Counted from the first letter of the stretch, positions 44,545 through 54,104 are shown. The stretch is 64,000 nucleotides of DNA from Lysinibacillus sp. JNUCC-52 (GCF_015999545.1 NZ_CP065546.1:4434001-4498000); one strand, 5' to 3'. Program-made: numbers and translations. The notes: generated by a model from the letters alone, not told the origin.

Positions 44545-45372
44545 TTGGAAAGCAATCTTTATAAAAAAATTCAGAGTAAAGTGAAGAAATGGAGCAAAGG
44601 TTTAGCAGAAAAAGAACAGCCTTATATGTATGACGAGAGCTATAAGATAATAGAAGAATTTTTGAAAAGTCCCAAAGAAAAAAATGATTTTATCACTTTA
44701 GGTATTGCATGTAATGCACTTTCTACATGGTATTGTGCCGACTTTTTAGAACGCTATCTGAATAAACAGGGAGGATATTCTTTTTCACTTAAACAAAGTA
44801 TGCTATGGGGCACAATAGATCCTCTATTATATGCAACAGAAAAAATGGGTGATATTAAACCAATTTGGTTTGTTGATGTTTGTTTGTCTGCTTGTAATCT
44901 CTTGATTTTACAAGAAACAGAAAAAGCGCATAAATTGTTACAGTATAGTTCTCCTGAGAAAATAGATTTTAATGTAGAACCTCCCGAAACAGTTTGTCAA
45001 TTTGTAAACAAAATGTTTTCAACATTTTATAACGATAAAGAAATTCCTTATGAATACCCTACACAACTTAATGATATCTATTCTAATTTGTTAAATGATT
45101 TAACAGATGAAACAAATGAAGACATAAATGATTCTGTGAATCAGGCTTGTGAATTTCATTTGAGTAGAACAAAGATGTACCAAGAATTTGATCGAGAAGA
45201 TAAAATGCTCTTCCCATCAGAGATACTTGCGCCCCTTGTGTTAAGAAAAAGAATGGGTTTAGAAGTGAAAAATATAGAACATCCACTTATTAAAGGTTTG
45301 TATCCTGTAATGGAGGAGTTAATAGAGGTTGATACAGACCCTGTATTTTTAGAGGTAATCAAATATATATAA
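44545..45372 (+). CDS. probable immunity protein for orphan tip 1
   Basis: A 275-aa mostly helical acidic protein, not recognised. AAGGAGG at 44529-44535 points to a TTG start at 44545; an ATG at 44518 overlapping the toxin stop is the alternative and would add 9 residues. Position directly behind the nuclease tip implies it is the cognate immunity protein. It ends before a strong terminator. Confidence 0.65.
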   Translation: MESNLYKKIQSKVKKWSKGLAEKEQPYMYDESYKIIEEFLKSPKEKNDFITLGIACNALSTWYCADFLERYLNKQGGYSFSLKQSMLWGTIDPLLYATEKMGDIKPIWFVDVCLSACNLLILQETEKAHKLLQYSSPEKIDFNVEPPETVCQFVNKMFSTFYNDKEIPYEYPTQLNDIYSNLLNDLTDETNEDINDSVNQACEFHLSRTKMYQEFDREDKMLFPSEILAPLVLRKRMGLEVKNIEHPLIKGLYPVMEELIEVDTDPVFLEVIKYI

Positions 45373-45490
45373 TTTAATTTTTGAGAAATAGTGAGATGAA
45401 GCTAGTAATATCGATAATAAATATAGAAGGAATCTTGCATGTTTTCGTTCGTGGTTTAGATTAAAATTTTGTAACTCAATTAATAAAAAA

Positions 45491-45537
45491 TACAAAAAGG
45501 TAGCATAAATTCATTAGATATTATGCTACCTTTTTTA
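45491..45537 (+). terminator. terminator of the tip 1 cassette
   Basis: AAAAAGGTAGCATAA pairs with TTATGCTACCTTTTT, ending in a T run. It is not of the ACATATGT family. Confidence 0.88.
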
Positions 45538-45594
45538 AAATTATTGACTCTGTGAGAAAACTTTTCTCACACGTTTTCATGGAGAGCAGCTAAG

Positions 45595-46020
45595 AAGTTA
45601 GAAAGTTTTTTTAAAATAAAGGTTGGTTAGTTACGGTTACGATAAAGAATACGACAGTGTCATACGTAATCTAGCTATCCCTTATAATTCTAGTTTTGCA
45701 GATTTTCAGAGATATACTACAGAGTGTACATTTAGTACAACAAAAGGACCTGAATTGATTAATATTTGCTGGTTTTCAATATATAGTGGTGATTTTAAAG
45801 CCTTGACAAATTCCCTTTGGAAAAAGAGACCAGGAGGAAATCTACAATAAATAATATTCCATTTAGTAATAGAAGCGGAAACTTAATTTTATTATACGAT
45901 AAAATTAATCAAGGCATTTATTATGTAAATGAATTAGAAATTACTGAAATGATTAAAGGTAAATTTAATCCACAGTGGAGCGATTTCGATGAATTTTTAG
46001 AGTGGTACGATATTAACTAA
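45595..46020 (+). pseudogene. decayed copy of the immunity-like gene at 56866
   Basis: Nearly identical to 56866-57309 (shared text NLAIPYNSSFADFQRYTTEC, INICWFSIYSGDFKALTNSL, FNPQWSDFDEFLEWY). At least three lesions break it: an extra A near 45615, a lost base near 45637 and a stop near 45848 from CCACAA to AATAAA-type changes. The start codon is missing. Confidence 0.8.
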
Positions 46021-46031
46021 AGAAAAAGACA

Positions 46032-46073
46032 CTTTGATACTGTGCAATCTAGGAAATATCCTAAGTGTCAAAG
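46032..46073 (+). repeat. three-copy stem-loop, copy 2
   Basis: CTTTGATACT pairs with AGTGTCAAAG using one G-T pair. It differs from copy 1 at a stem base that keeps pairing. It lies between the decayed 56866-like copy and the broken Imm11 copy. Confidence 0.65.
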
Positions 46074-46091
46074 ACTAGGGTGATAGATAGT

Positions 46092-46690
46092 ATGAGTTAT
46101 TATATGATTGTTAAGGATAATGTAAAGTCGCCTATTTTTTTGAAGGGCGTTATTCACGAATCATTTGATGAAACAAAATACAATGAGGGAATGGGATATG
46201 AATGGAATAAAATCGATTTATGGTTAATTACTAATAATAAAATTGAATTTGACTATTATGAGGGTTTTAATGGTCATATTATCAGTAGTGATTTTATTAC
46301 ATTGATGAATCAAGTAAATACTTTACTAAAGTATGTTACATCAAACCTACAAATTGTTAGTTCAAAGGGAAAATCTAAAGTAAAGAAACCCTATTATTTT
46401 ATTAAGTACTATAATAGAGAAGATTTCGTTGATTACGAAAAGTCAGAGTTTACAAAAAGAAGTGTGCCAGAAAATAGGGTATTTGACATAAATGTTATGG
46501 TTGAAAAATATCAAAGAATTGTTCTACAAGAAAATGATAGAGACGTGTTTTGTTTGAATGACTTAAAATTAGCAAGATATCTATTTTGTTCAGAAAGGTT
46601 TAAGCTACTTTGTGAAGAAAAACAAATGAAAGGAATTTAATTTTTAGAATTAGAAGATGTTCCTCAATATTTTTCTTCATAGGATCGGTA
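46092..46690 (+). pseudogene. broken copy of the Imm11-like gene at 42788
   Basis: Nearly identical to 42788-43414 but with a 27-base in-frame deletion (nine codons beginning FFQKQ removed before DLWLITNN) and a CAA-to-TAA change that stops it after KQMKGI at 46640. The remaining 17 codons can still be read past the stop. Confidence 0.85.
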
Positions 46691-46755
46691 ATAAATTTTT
46701 GTAATTGAATGATTAATTTAAAATGATTCAACACATGTTGAGGGCTAATCCATGA

Positions 46756-46791
46756 TGGCAACTACAGCATTATTAGTGATTATCTAGGAAC
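46756..46791 (+). repeat. 36-base fragment of the Rhs core
   Basis: GGCAACTACAGCATTATTAG and the following bases match 37804-37839 of the active rhs gene (GNYSIISDYLG). It interrupts what would be the AACACATGTT-type terminator behind the broken Imm11 copy. Confidence 0.75.
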
Positions 46792-46845
46792 GATTTTAAA
46801 ATAAACACCACTTATATTCATATATGGTAATATTATTATAAGTAT

Positions 46846-46899
46846 TTCAAACATATGTAAAAATGTGGTGTCCGCTTTTTATTATATATGTTTTTTTAT
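46846..46899 (+). terminator. recurrent ACATATGT-type terminator
   Basis: AAACATATGTAA pairs with TTATATATGTTT (one mismatch) and ends in seven T. Confidence 0.65.
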
Positions 46900-47052
46900 T
46901 TACTATTATAAAAAAGATAATGAAAAAGAAGTTGATTAAAAGCGAATGAGGAAGTTCTAGGATGATATTACAAAGAATTATTCAGTAGATATCAAAATGT
47001 ACTTGATAGTTAAGGAGGTAGAGATATCAAAATATTAGAGATTATTAAAAAA

Positions 47053-47529
47053 ATGGAACTAGATAGTAATTGTAAAGTTGTGAAACGGGACACAGATTAC
47101 ATTAGTGAATTGGCTTTACCAAAAGATGTTAAATATTTTTTTAGTAATTATGACTCTTTACATATGTTTTTAGATAAGCCCTACGGAATTAAAATTGTTT
47201 CTTCAAATGAGTTTATTCCAACTAGTAAAAGACTTTACCCCGCTGATGATGTTATTTGGGAGGAACTTGAAGGTGATATAAGTAATGAATGGTATCTAAT
47301 TGCTGAGTCTGAAGAAATAAATCAATATATTAGCATTGATCTAAGCAAGTCTCATTTCGGTTATTGCTATGATAGTTTTTTGGAAACCCATGCAACACCG
47401 GGAGATAGTCAGATTATTGCTAAAAGCTTTACGGAACTGTTAGAACATTTATATTCGAGTAAAGGTGAACATTGGTTTTGGTTGGCCGAAAATTTTAAAT
47501 CTTATGGGGATGCTTATGATTGCAGATAA
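47053..47529 (+). CDS. SUKH-like (SMI1/KNR4) immunity protein
   Basis: A 158-aa protein with SUKH-type layout: LPKDVKYFFSNYDSL near the start, EWYLIAESEEINQYISIDL in the centre and SQIIAKSFTELLEHLY near the end. The ATG at 47053 lacks a nearby site. AAGGAGG at 47012-47018 points instead to 47026, where the codon is ATC and would give a natural N-terminus (KILEIIKKMELD); the original start codon seems lost. No intact toxin precedes it. Confidence 0.65.
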   Translation: MELDSNCKVVKRDTDYISELALPKDVKYFFSNYDSLHMFLDKPYGIKIVSSNEFIPTSKRLYPADDVIWEELEGDISNEWYLIAESEEINQYISIDLSKSHFGYCYDSFLETHATPGDSQIIAKSFTELLEHLYSSKGEHWFWLAENFKSYGDAYDCR

Positions 47530-47582
47530 AAAAAGAAATAGGAATATACAGCTGCAGTCTTGAATGACTTTAGTGCTTGATA

Positions 47583-47635
47583 GAAACATATGTAAGGAAG
47601 ATATAAAAATCTTTTTCATTACATATGTTTTTTGT
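47583..47635 (+). terminator. recurrent ACATATGT-type terminator
   Basis: AAACATATGTAA pairs perfectly with TTACATATGTTT around an inner AAGAT/ATCTT step, followed by TTTG. It is the best-preserved member of the family. Confidence 0.78.
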
Positions 47636-47757
47636 TTAATTCCTTGTATGGACGTGTACAACTCTAGCTATTCATCCAATATGAAAAACATATTCTTAGA
47701 GTTTTCTTGAATCGCACTTGTTTTCTATCTACTTTTAGTATTGAAGAAACCACATGG

Positions 47758-47936
47758 AAATCAAAGATGCTTTGGGAGCAAAGTACGCATCAATCGTTCA
47801 CAGATAATGAGTAGCTTTCAATTATGACGCGCTAGGTAGGCGGTTAGAGAAGTATTCTGAAGATAGGGCTACTTACTTTGTGTGGGATGGCAATACGATT
47901 CTGCACTAGTATTTCCCGCAGGATAATTCAGATATA
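47758..47936 (+). pseudogene. 5' part of orphan Rhs tip 2 with a stop codon
   Basis: AAATCAAAGATGCTTTGGGA starts a leader also present at 51769. From 47831 it matches the active rhs core (CTAGGTAGGCGG). CATGAG of the active gene is CACTAG here, creating a stop in the WDGNTILH segment near 47909, so the tip cannot be read from its usual GTG. Confidence 0.75.
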
Positions 47937-48740
47937 TTGGAAAAAAATTCAGTAGAGAATGCCTCGCAGACAGAAGCCGAAATCGCAGATAATCTAGTGA
48001 CATGGGTATTCAATGATGGCTTTGTCCCTTCTGCTAAGATCACGAGTGAAGGCAACTACAGTATTATTAGTGATTATCTAGGAACACCTGTTGAAGTCTA
48101 TGATGAACAAGGTCAAAAGGTTTGGTCGGCTGAGCTTGATGTGTATGGACGAGTAAAAGAGTTTACGGGTGAGAAAGATTTTATCCCATTCCGTTATCAA
48201 GGACAGTATGAAGATATTGAAATTGGTTTGTATTATAACCGATTCCGATACTATGACCCAGAGCAAGGGAATTATACGCAAGTTGACCCGATTGGGCTTG
48301 CGGGTGGGAATCCAACATTATATGGTTATGTGAGTGATCTAAATGCAATGATAGATCCCTTTGGATTAATAGTAAGGCAACCAATCATTTTCCTTTCTAA
48401 TGGTGGAGGAGTAATACATCCTAAAACTATAAGTCCAAATAATCCACATGGTATATTTACTATAGATGCAACTGGATCATATTTTGATGATAGAGCCACA
48501 CTTGCAAAAGAAGCTGGAATTAATGATCCAGGCAAAAATTATCGATCGCATCATATAGATTACGATCCTAAGACGAATACAATGAGAATGCAATTTGTGC
48601 ACGAAGAATACCATAAATACCCACATGTAGGCGGGGCTGATGACTTTAAAAAGGATACAGGTTTTAAATATGGTTCGCCAGAAGCGGTTGCGGAAGCAAC
48701 TAAAAGAAGAAATAAATTAAAAGGAGGGTGTGTAACCTAA
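47937..48740 (+). CDS. orphan Rhs tip 2: HNH/GHH-type nuclease toxin
   Basis: A 267-aa ORF from a TTG, without a ribosome binding site. It carries the Rhs core to DPIGLAGGNPTLYGYV, then DPFGLIV and a toxin with YRSHHIDYDPKTNTMRMQF and HEEYHKYPHVGGADDF. The HH...M...H...H-x-GG pattern matches GHH/EHHH-type HNH/Endo VII DNases. The 5' part has a stop at 47909, so this is silent DNA. The SUKH immunity gene begins 1 base after its stop, and its AAAGGAGGG lies within the toxin end. Confidence 0.78.
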   Translation: MEKNSVENASQTEAEIADNLVTWVFNDGFVPSAKITSEGNYSIISDYLGTPVEVYDEQGQKVWSAELDVYGRVKEFTGEKDFIPFRYQGQYEDIEIGLYYNRFRYYDPEQGNYTQVDPIGLAGGNPTLYGYVSDLNAMIDPFGLIVRQPIIFLSNGGGVIHPKTISPNNPHGIFTIDATGSYFDDRATLAKEAGINDPGKNYRSHHIDYDPKTNTMRMQFVHEEYHKYPHVGGADDFKKDTGFKYGSPEAVAEATKRRNKLKGGCVT

Positions 48741-49274
48741 ATGAACAACAATTTTAAAAGTAATTCTAATGAATTTTTTAATAATGATATTTTATTTGAG
48801 AATTCTTGGAAGAGTATATCGCTTTCCCAAGTAAATGAAATTGTACCTGATGAGTTTCCAGGTAAAAAAGATTTTATAAAGTTTTACCTTACTACTAATG
48901 GTGGTGTGTTTTCTAAAGGGGCATATATTTATCCTGATAATTTTTATGAAGCTTTAAATAAGGATTATTATTCTATAGAAATCGGTAGTTTTTTTCATAT
49001 CCCCTTAATCGAAGATGAGGAAGATTCTGATTATACAACATCTATTGAAAGAGCAAAAGATAGAAGGATAGATTATTCTGAGGAATTTGAAGACTTTGTT
49101 CTATTTCATATTCCTTTTGCTGATAATCATGCAGATAATGATTTTTGGATTGATATTCAAACAGGAGAAATTAAATACATGGATTATGAAGTAAGTTACG
49201 ACCCTGAGAATGCTATTATTGTTGCACCTTCATTTCTTGATTTTTGCAAGCATATTCAGGCAAAACTTAAGTAA
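48741..49274 (+). CDS. SUKH-type immunity protein for orphan tip 2
   Basis: A 177-aa SMI1/KNR4-like protein: DFIKFYLTTNGGVF near the start, then FFHIPLIEDEED, FHIPFADNHADNDFWIDI and a final PSFLDFCKHI helix. SUKH proteins bind and block diverse nuclease toxins. AAAGGAGGG lies 14 bases before the ATG. A 5'-truncated relative is at 62288. Confidence 0.82.
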   Translation: MNNNFKSNSNEFFNNDILFENSWKSISLSQVNEIVPDEFPGKKDFIKFYLTTNGGVFSKGAYIYPDNFYEALNKDYYSIEIGSFFHIPLIEDEEDSDYTTSIERAKDRRIDYSEEFEDFVLFHIPFADNHADNDFWIDIQTGEIKYMDYEVSYDPENAIIVAPSFLDFCKHIQAKLK

Positions 49275-49890
49275 GTTAAGATAGTTTTCAGAAACATGTG
49301 TAAGAGGAAATAAGACTACGAGGGTATCTAGAGCGTTATATGATTAACGGGATATTTAGGTTGGACAAACGATATTGTTGTACGGATGATGTACACTTTA
49401 TCCTAATGTTTTCTCTTACAGAATCCATGATTCTTTCTGAAGTTGTGAGCTTTACTACAATTGAACTAGTAGTAAATATTTATGATGAATATCTCCAAAC
49501 ATAGGTAAGAAGACGCTATTAGCACTTCTTTACCTATGTTTTTGTGTATTAGAGAAGATTTAATGTGTCTTGTATTTAGTGATTAATCTATATTTGGACG
49601 CTCAAGGTTATTAATATTTTCTTAACGGAACTCTCCCTAGTGGATTGGTTCCGTTATTTATCTCGCACTCATTGTCCAGGTTGAACTTGTCTCCAATGGA
49701 AATAACACTTGGAACTCTAAAAAGGATTATTGGTTCTTATTAAAAGAGTATGGACTAATTTCTAATTAAGACGTTATATAAGAATATCTCGCCTAATATA
49801 AAAATTACTAATAGGTTAGAGACCTCTGATGATTTAATTCGGAGCAAAAGAGAGAGGTGTGTTAAAATTTGGATGAGTTGGGTGTTGTTA
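49275..49890 (+). other. degraded gap with two hairpins and a coding scrap
   Basis: A terminator of the ACATATGT family lies at 49494-49546 (AAACATAGGTAA / TTTACCTATGTTT). A second stem AACGGAAC / GTTCCGTT is at 49624-49655. A short open scrap before 49769 (TWNSKKDYWFLLKEYGL) looks like the end of a lost toxin or immunity gene. No complete gene is present. Confidence 0.55.
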
Positions 49891-50090
49891 ATGAATGTAT
49901 TTAGATTTGTAACTGATGATAATTATAAAGATTTAACCTTTTTAGAAAAGGACGATGTTCGTCTTTTTTCAACTTATACAGGACAATAGATTACTCTGGA
50001 TTGGAACGAAGTTTGGTATTTCAGAAGATAAACTGATTAGAGGAAAATTAGTAGATTTTGATTCACGTTATTATGGAGACCATCAAAATT
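49873..50090 (+). pseudogene. broken Imm11-like immunity gene start
   Basis: MNVFRFVTDDNYKDLTFLEK (from 49891, with an in-frame ATG also at 49873) stops at 49989, then LDWNEVWYFRR continues and stops. The opening resembles the N-terminal part of Imm11/DUF1629 proteins. Everything after residue 50 is lost. Confidence 0.4.
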
Positions 50091-50144
50091 AATTGATGTT
50101 ACAATATTTGTTACATTTATATATATGTACTCCTCGATCCGCTT

Positions 50145-50560
50145 ATGGAGATCGATCCATTTGGTCTAATAAATTGGAAACAAATTAGTTGGACTGCAAC
50201 TCGCCCAAAGGGTACTAAACAAACAAATGAAGTGTATCAAAGGGATGATATAGACGGGGATAAAGTAAGAACACTTGGTAGTGCTAAGGGGAGAGGAATG
50301 ACAAACAGAGATGCGGCGAATAAATATGATTAACACCTCAACTCTCTGATGGTAGCTTTGTTACTTTACATCACTTAGGCCAAGATTCGAGGGGGGCTTT
50401 AGTAGAGGCAAGTACTCGTTATCATGGAGTTGGAAAATATGGGCAGGATATATTGCATAGCCAATTTGGAAGAAATAAGCCACACCCTATTCATCCAATA
50501 AATAGACCTCAATTTAGTGTCGATACTAGAGAGTATTTTAAAACACGATGTAAAAACTAG
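50145..50560 (+). pseudogene. orphan Rhs tip fragment: LHH-type nuclease toxin, frameshifted
   Basis: Begins at EIDPFGLINWKQ, the joint where toxins attach to the Rhs core; all core before that is gone. The first frame stops at 50333 after DAANKYD. One missing base near 50329 restores LTPQLSDGSFVTLHHLGQD and then GKYGQDILHSQFGR and HPINRPQF, which fits LHH-type HNH/Endo VII DNases. It ends in a stop at 50560, 21 bases before a SUKH gene. Confidence 0.7.
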
Positions 50561-50581
50561 AATTTTGGAGGTAAATAAAAT

Positions 50582-51031
50582 ATGAAAGATATGAATGAAT
50601 TACGGAATAAATACCAGGCTTTATATGATATTGATGGAGTTTCTAAAGAGTATTTAGATAAAATTGAACATGAACTTCAAATAAAGCTACCTAATGATTT
50701 TCGTGAAATATCTGGATTTTACTGTGGAGGTATTGTTGGTGGGATAGATATCCATTCTTTTTTATTTTCTGAGCCAACTAATTTTATAAGTGAAACTATA
50801 AGAATCAGAGAAGCAGTTGGCTTGCCGGACAGATTTATTGTAATGGCTGAAGAAGCTGAAAGTATTATTGTTATGGATACTGAAAATAAACCATCAATCA
50901 TTTGGCTTGATTCTGTAGAGGTAACTAAATTAGAAAAGCAAAATTTTATTTCTAAACCAGATGTATGGGAGGATTTTTCTGACTTCTTTAGCTATTTACT
51001 AGATGAGGAAGAGGAAGAACGGAAATATTAA
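50582..51031 (+). CDS. SUKH-type immunity protein for the LHH toxin
   Basis: A 149-aa SMI1/KNR4-like protein: LDKIEHELQIKLPNDFREI is the classic SUKH opening, with GGIVGGIDIHSFLFSE and a terminal WEDFSDFFSYLLDEEEEE. GGAGG lies 11 bases before the ATG. It is intact although its toxin is broken. Confidence 0.85.
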   Translation: MKDMNELRNKYQALYDIDGVSKEYLDKIEHELQIKLPNDFREISGFYCGGIVGGIDIHSFLFSEPTNFISETIRIREAVGLPDRFIVMAEEAESIIVMDTENKPSIIWLDSVEVTKLEKQNFISKPDVWEDFSDFFSYLLDEEEEERKY

Positions 51032-51061
51032 GAAGTAATAAATTGATTAAAAAAGATTTTG

Positions 51062-51112
51062 AGAAATATGTAAAGTCAATGAATAAGATTTTACTTTACA
51101 TAGGTTTTTGTA
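51062..51112 (+). terminator. recurrent ACATATGT-type terminator
   Basis: AATATGTAAAGT pairs with ACTTTACATAG, followed by GTTTTTG. Confidence 0.65.
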
Positions 51113-51206
51113 CACCTAGTTCCAGGGGGGCAACATAGGGTGCAAGGAAGTCTTCATCCAAAACAAGAGGGGGAGGATTTAAAAAACTTACAAGAGGGTG
51201 TAATAC

Positions 51207-51542
51207 ATGATGAAAGAAAAAATGAATTTAATTAGTGTGAGGGATGTTTTATCGCATCCAGAAATGAATCCAGAGACTTGGTTCTATCTTCCTCCAAATT
51301 TAAGAGAATGGAATTTAAATACAGAGGGAATATTTTCATTAGATAGCTTTGATTTTCCATCCGATTCAGATGACTTTTTACCGGAACAAGTGAAACAAAA
51401 TGGGTGGATAGAAACTTTAGATGGTGCAAGTATTGAGGATGTAATTGACAATGTAAATAATCAGTTAGAAAATCCATCACTAGATCAGTTGCTCCAAGCG
51501 TTTATTTATTATTTTGAAAATGATGCATTTATTGTTTTTTAA
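51207..51542 (+). CDS. DUF7716-like probable immunity protein
   Basis: A 111-aa acidic protein: WFYLPPNLREWNLNTEG, a central LDGASIEDVIDNVNNQLENP and a terminal AFIYYFENDAFIVF. This pattern matches, from memory, a small family (DUF7716) common in polymorphic toxin loci. GAGGGTG precedes the ATG. No toxin is visible directly upstream; the 51113-51206 stretch is only a scrap. Confidence 0.6.
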   Translation: MMKEKMNLISVRDVLSHPEMNPETWFYLPPNLREWNLNTEGIFSLDSFDFPSDSDDFLPEQVKQNGWIETLDGASIEDVIDNVNNQLENPSLDQLLQAFIYYFENDAFIVF

Positions 51543-51768
51543 GTAGTTAGATAATGATAAAGAGAAAAAATTTTTTCTCAAATGGCAAGTTTGCCGGTTA
51601 ATTGGCAATTCTGTTCAAAATCGAAGTATTGCTAATAATCCATTATAATTTCAGTAGAGCATTGAAAAGCATGAAAGAACGAATTCCGTAATATGGTAAT
51701 TCGTTCTTTTTATTATTATAATTAACCTTGGAATCTTTCACCGCATCGAAATCAAAGATGATTTGGGA

Positions 51769-52128
51769 GCAAAGTACTCATCAATAGTTCACAGATAATG
51801 AGTAACTTTCAAGTATGACACACTATTTAGGCGGATAGAGAAGTGTTCGGAAGGTAGAGCTACTCATTTTGTATGGGATGGCAATACGATTTTGCATGAG
51901 TATTTGTCGCAGGATAATTCTGATACATTGGAAAATTCAGTGGAGAATGCCTCCCAGCCAGAAGCCGAAATCGCTGATAATCTAGTGACATGGGTATTCA
52001 ATGATGGCTTTGTCCCTTCAGCTAAGATCACGAGTGAAGGCAACTAAAGTATTATTAGTGATTATCTAGGAACGCCTGTTGAAGCCTATGATGAAAAAGG
52101 GAATAGGGTTTGGACGGCTGAGCTTGAT
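51769..52128 (+). pseudogene. 5' part of orphan Rhs tip 3 with a stop codon
   Basis: Shares its leader with tip 2 (AAATCAAAGATG...TTCACAGATAATGAGTA), then matches the rhs core from about 51821, though the joint reads CTATTTAGGCGG. A TAC-to-TAA change at about 52046 stops the frame inside GNYSIISDYLG. No usable start precedes it (GTA in place of GTG at the WDGNTIL site). Confidence 0.75.
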
Positions 52129-52707
52129 GTGTATGGGCGAGTGAACGAGTTTACGGGTGAAAAGGATTTCATTCCATTTAGGTATCAAGGACAGTATGAA
52201 GATATTGAAATAGGCTTGTATTATAACCGATTCCGATATTACGACCCAGAGCAAGGGAATTATACGCAGGTTGACCCGATTGGGCTTGCGGGTGGGAATC
52301 CTACTTTATACAGTTACGTTGCTAATCCTAACTATCTTCTTGATCCACTTGGTTTAGAAAAATGTAGATTATCAGCAGCGGATAAGAAAACATTAGGCCC
52401 TGCTCCAACTGATATGGTAAAACCTCATTATCATCATATTGTGCGGGAAAAAGCCCCTAAAAATTGGGATTCTGTTCATAGAAAATACATTACTGATTCA
52501 CAAGATATTATAAAAAAGCATGGTATAGGGCTAAATGATGATTTAAGAAACTTTACTTGGGCGCAAAATGGTGGTGGTGCTCATACTAAAAAAGCTGCGA
52601 AATTTGTACATGATACACTAGTAGAAGCCAATAAGGAAGGAAAGGAAGCTGTTGAAGAGGCGCTTAAATTATTAGGGAAAAATGCCAAGAGAGGAAAGTT
52701 TTTTTAA
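52129..52707 (+). CDS. orphan Rhs tip 3: HNH-like nuclease toxin
   Basis: A 192-aa ORF from a GTG (YGRVNEFTGEK), without a ribosome binding site. The Rhs core ends in DPIGLAGGNPTLYSYV and DPLGLEK; the toxin has KPHYHHIVREKAPKNW, then a region with NGGGAHTKKAAKFVHD. The HHIV core plus a later H fits the HNH/Endo VII DNase group. Because of the stop upstream at about 52046, this is silent DNA. The Ank-SUFU gene follows with no gap. Confidence 0.72.
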   Translation: MYGRVNEFTGEKDFIPFRYQGQYEDIEIGLYYNRFRYYDPEQGNYTQVDPIGLAGGNPTLYSYVANPNYLLDPLGLEKCRLSAADKKTLGPAPTDMVKPHYHHIVREKAPKNWDSVHRKYITDSQDIIKKHGIGLNDDLRNFTWAQNGGGAHTKKAAKFVHDTLVEANKEGKEAVEEALKLLGKNAKRGKFF

Positions 52708-53832
52708 ATGGAAAATATAAAAAAGATATTTAATGATAACGCCGATATTTTTTACAAGATTTACGATTCCATTCGCAATGACGATATAAAATCACTTGAT
52801 AATATTTTTACCAAATATCCTGATTTCTTTAATATACCAGTATACGGAAATACAGAAAAAAATGAAAGTTTACTACATTTTGCTGCATCACGTGAGAAGA
52901 AAAATGCTTGTTTGTATTTGATTGAAAAAGGAATTAGTGTAAATGTTGTTGACTGTTGGTACTGCACACCGCTCGAATATGCAGCAGGACAAGGAGACAT
53001 AGGATTGGTAGAAAAACTTATGTCAAATAATGCATGGGTAGATGGAGATTGCAGAGGAATTATTACTCCATTAATCTCTGCGGTAATTGAGGGACATATA
53101 GAAATTGTTAAGTATCTGCTGGACTGTGGAGCTGACATAAATAGGTTACATCGTAGATTTAATCAAACGCCATTAGATTTGGCCAAGGTATATGGACATC
53201 AAGACATATTTGAGTTATTAAAGTCAAGAGGTGGGTTATCGGCACAAGAACAAATCGACTTAATGAACGAAAGAGGAGACGGAATTTTAGCACATATTGA
53301 TAATAACGTAGGTTCAATACTTTCTACAGTATTAAAAAAAGATACTATAGACATAAGAACAGCCTTAATAGAAAAAGACAAGAAATTTAAGTTACTATTT
53401 ACTATTGGTTTGTTTGAACCTCTACCAAGAATTGAATTGATGATGAGTGTTCCGTATGATTGGCCAATAAATCTACAACTCATTGAAGAAAAATGCGTTG
53501 AATCATTTCCAATACAATTAATGTTTTTGTTGGGCCAATATAGGTTGGATGGCAATAAACTTCATGAAGGAATAGTTATTGAAAAGACGGATACGAATTG
53601 GAATCAACTAGAATGGCCAGAAAGCATTGATGCATTTATTCTAACAGATTATCAATTTAATCCGAATTCAGAGCAGACTGAGGAAGTAGAGGAAGATGAT
53701 GATGAAGTTAGTTTATTGCTACTTATCCCCATTAAATATCCGAAAACTGGTTGTCCTAAGGGAATTAAAATGGAAAATTGGTTAAATAAACACCGTTCAG
53801 CAAAATGGGGAAAAGTTTCTTTAAAGGTATAG
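52708..53832 (+). CDS. ankyrin-SUFU fusion immunity protein
   Basis: A 374-aa protein. Residues about 45-180 hold four ankyrin repeats (ESLLHFAASREKKNACLYLI, TPLEYAAGQGDIGLVEKL, ISAVIEGHIEIVKYLLDCG, TPLDLAKVYGHQDIFELL). Residues about 215-374 match the Suppressor-of-fused domain (KLLFTIGLFEPLPRIELMMS, VPYDWPINLQL). Both domains occur in immunity proteins of polymorphic toxin systems. It begins directly after the stop of tip 3 and is probably its cognate immunity protein. Confidence 0.82.
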   Translation: MENIKKIFNDNADIFYKIYDSIRNDDIKSLDNIFTKYPDFFNIPVYGNTEKNESLLHFAASREKKNACLYLIEKGISVNVVDCWYCTPLEYAAGQGDIGLVEKLMSNNAWVDGDCRGIITPLISAVIEGHIEIVKYLLDCGADINRLHRRFNQTPLDLAKVYGHQDIFELLKSRGGLSAQEQIDLMNERGDGILAHIDNNVGSILSTVLKKDTIDIRTALIEKDKKFKLLFTIGLFEPLPRIELMMSVPYDWPINLQLIEEKCVESFPIQLMFLLGQYRLDGNKLHEGIVIEKTDTNWNQLEWPESIDAFILTDYQFNPNSEQTEEVEEDDDEVSLLLLIPIKYPKTGCPKGIKMENWLNKHRSAKWGKVSLKV

Positions 53833-53875
53833 CATAGTATTAGTAAGGTATTTGGAATATACTGCAAAAAAAGTA

Positions 53876-53938
53876 TATAACCTCCTGAAGGTTAGAGCAG
53901 ATGCCTAAATTTCAGGGGGTGGTTTTTATTTTTTTAAT
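53876..53938 (+). terminator. terminator of the tip 3 cassette
   Basis: AACCTCCTGAA pairs with TTCAGGGGGTGGTT with a small bulge, followed by TTTATTTTTTT. The 53939-54104 stretch after it shows no gene. Confidence 0.65.
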
Positions 53939-54104
53939 CTCTAAACATTAAAGATTGAATCCTACAGAAAACTTAAAATAAGATAGTTACGGCTTCATGA
54001 TTTCCTTTCTAATAGTAAAATAAAGTTATAAATTACTTATATAAGTTTCTAATTTTGTTCTTAATTTAGGAACAGTATAAAAGATAATAAGTTTGCACGC
54101 AATT

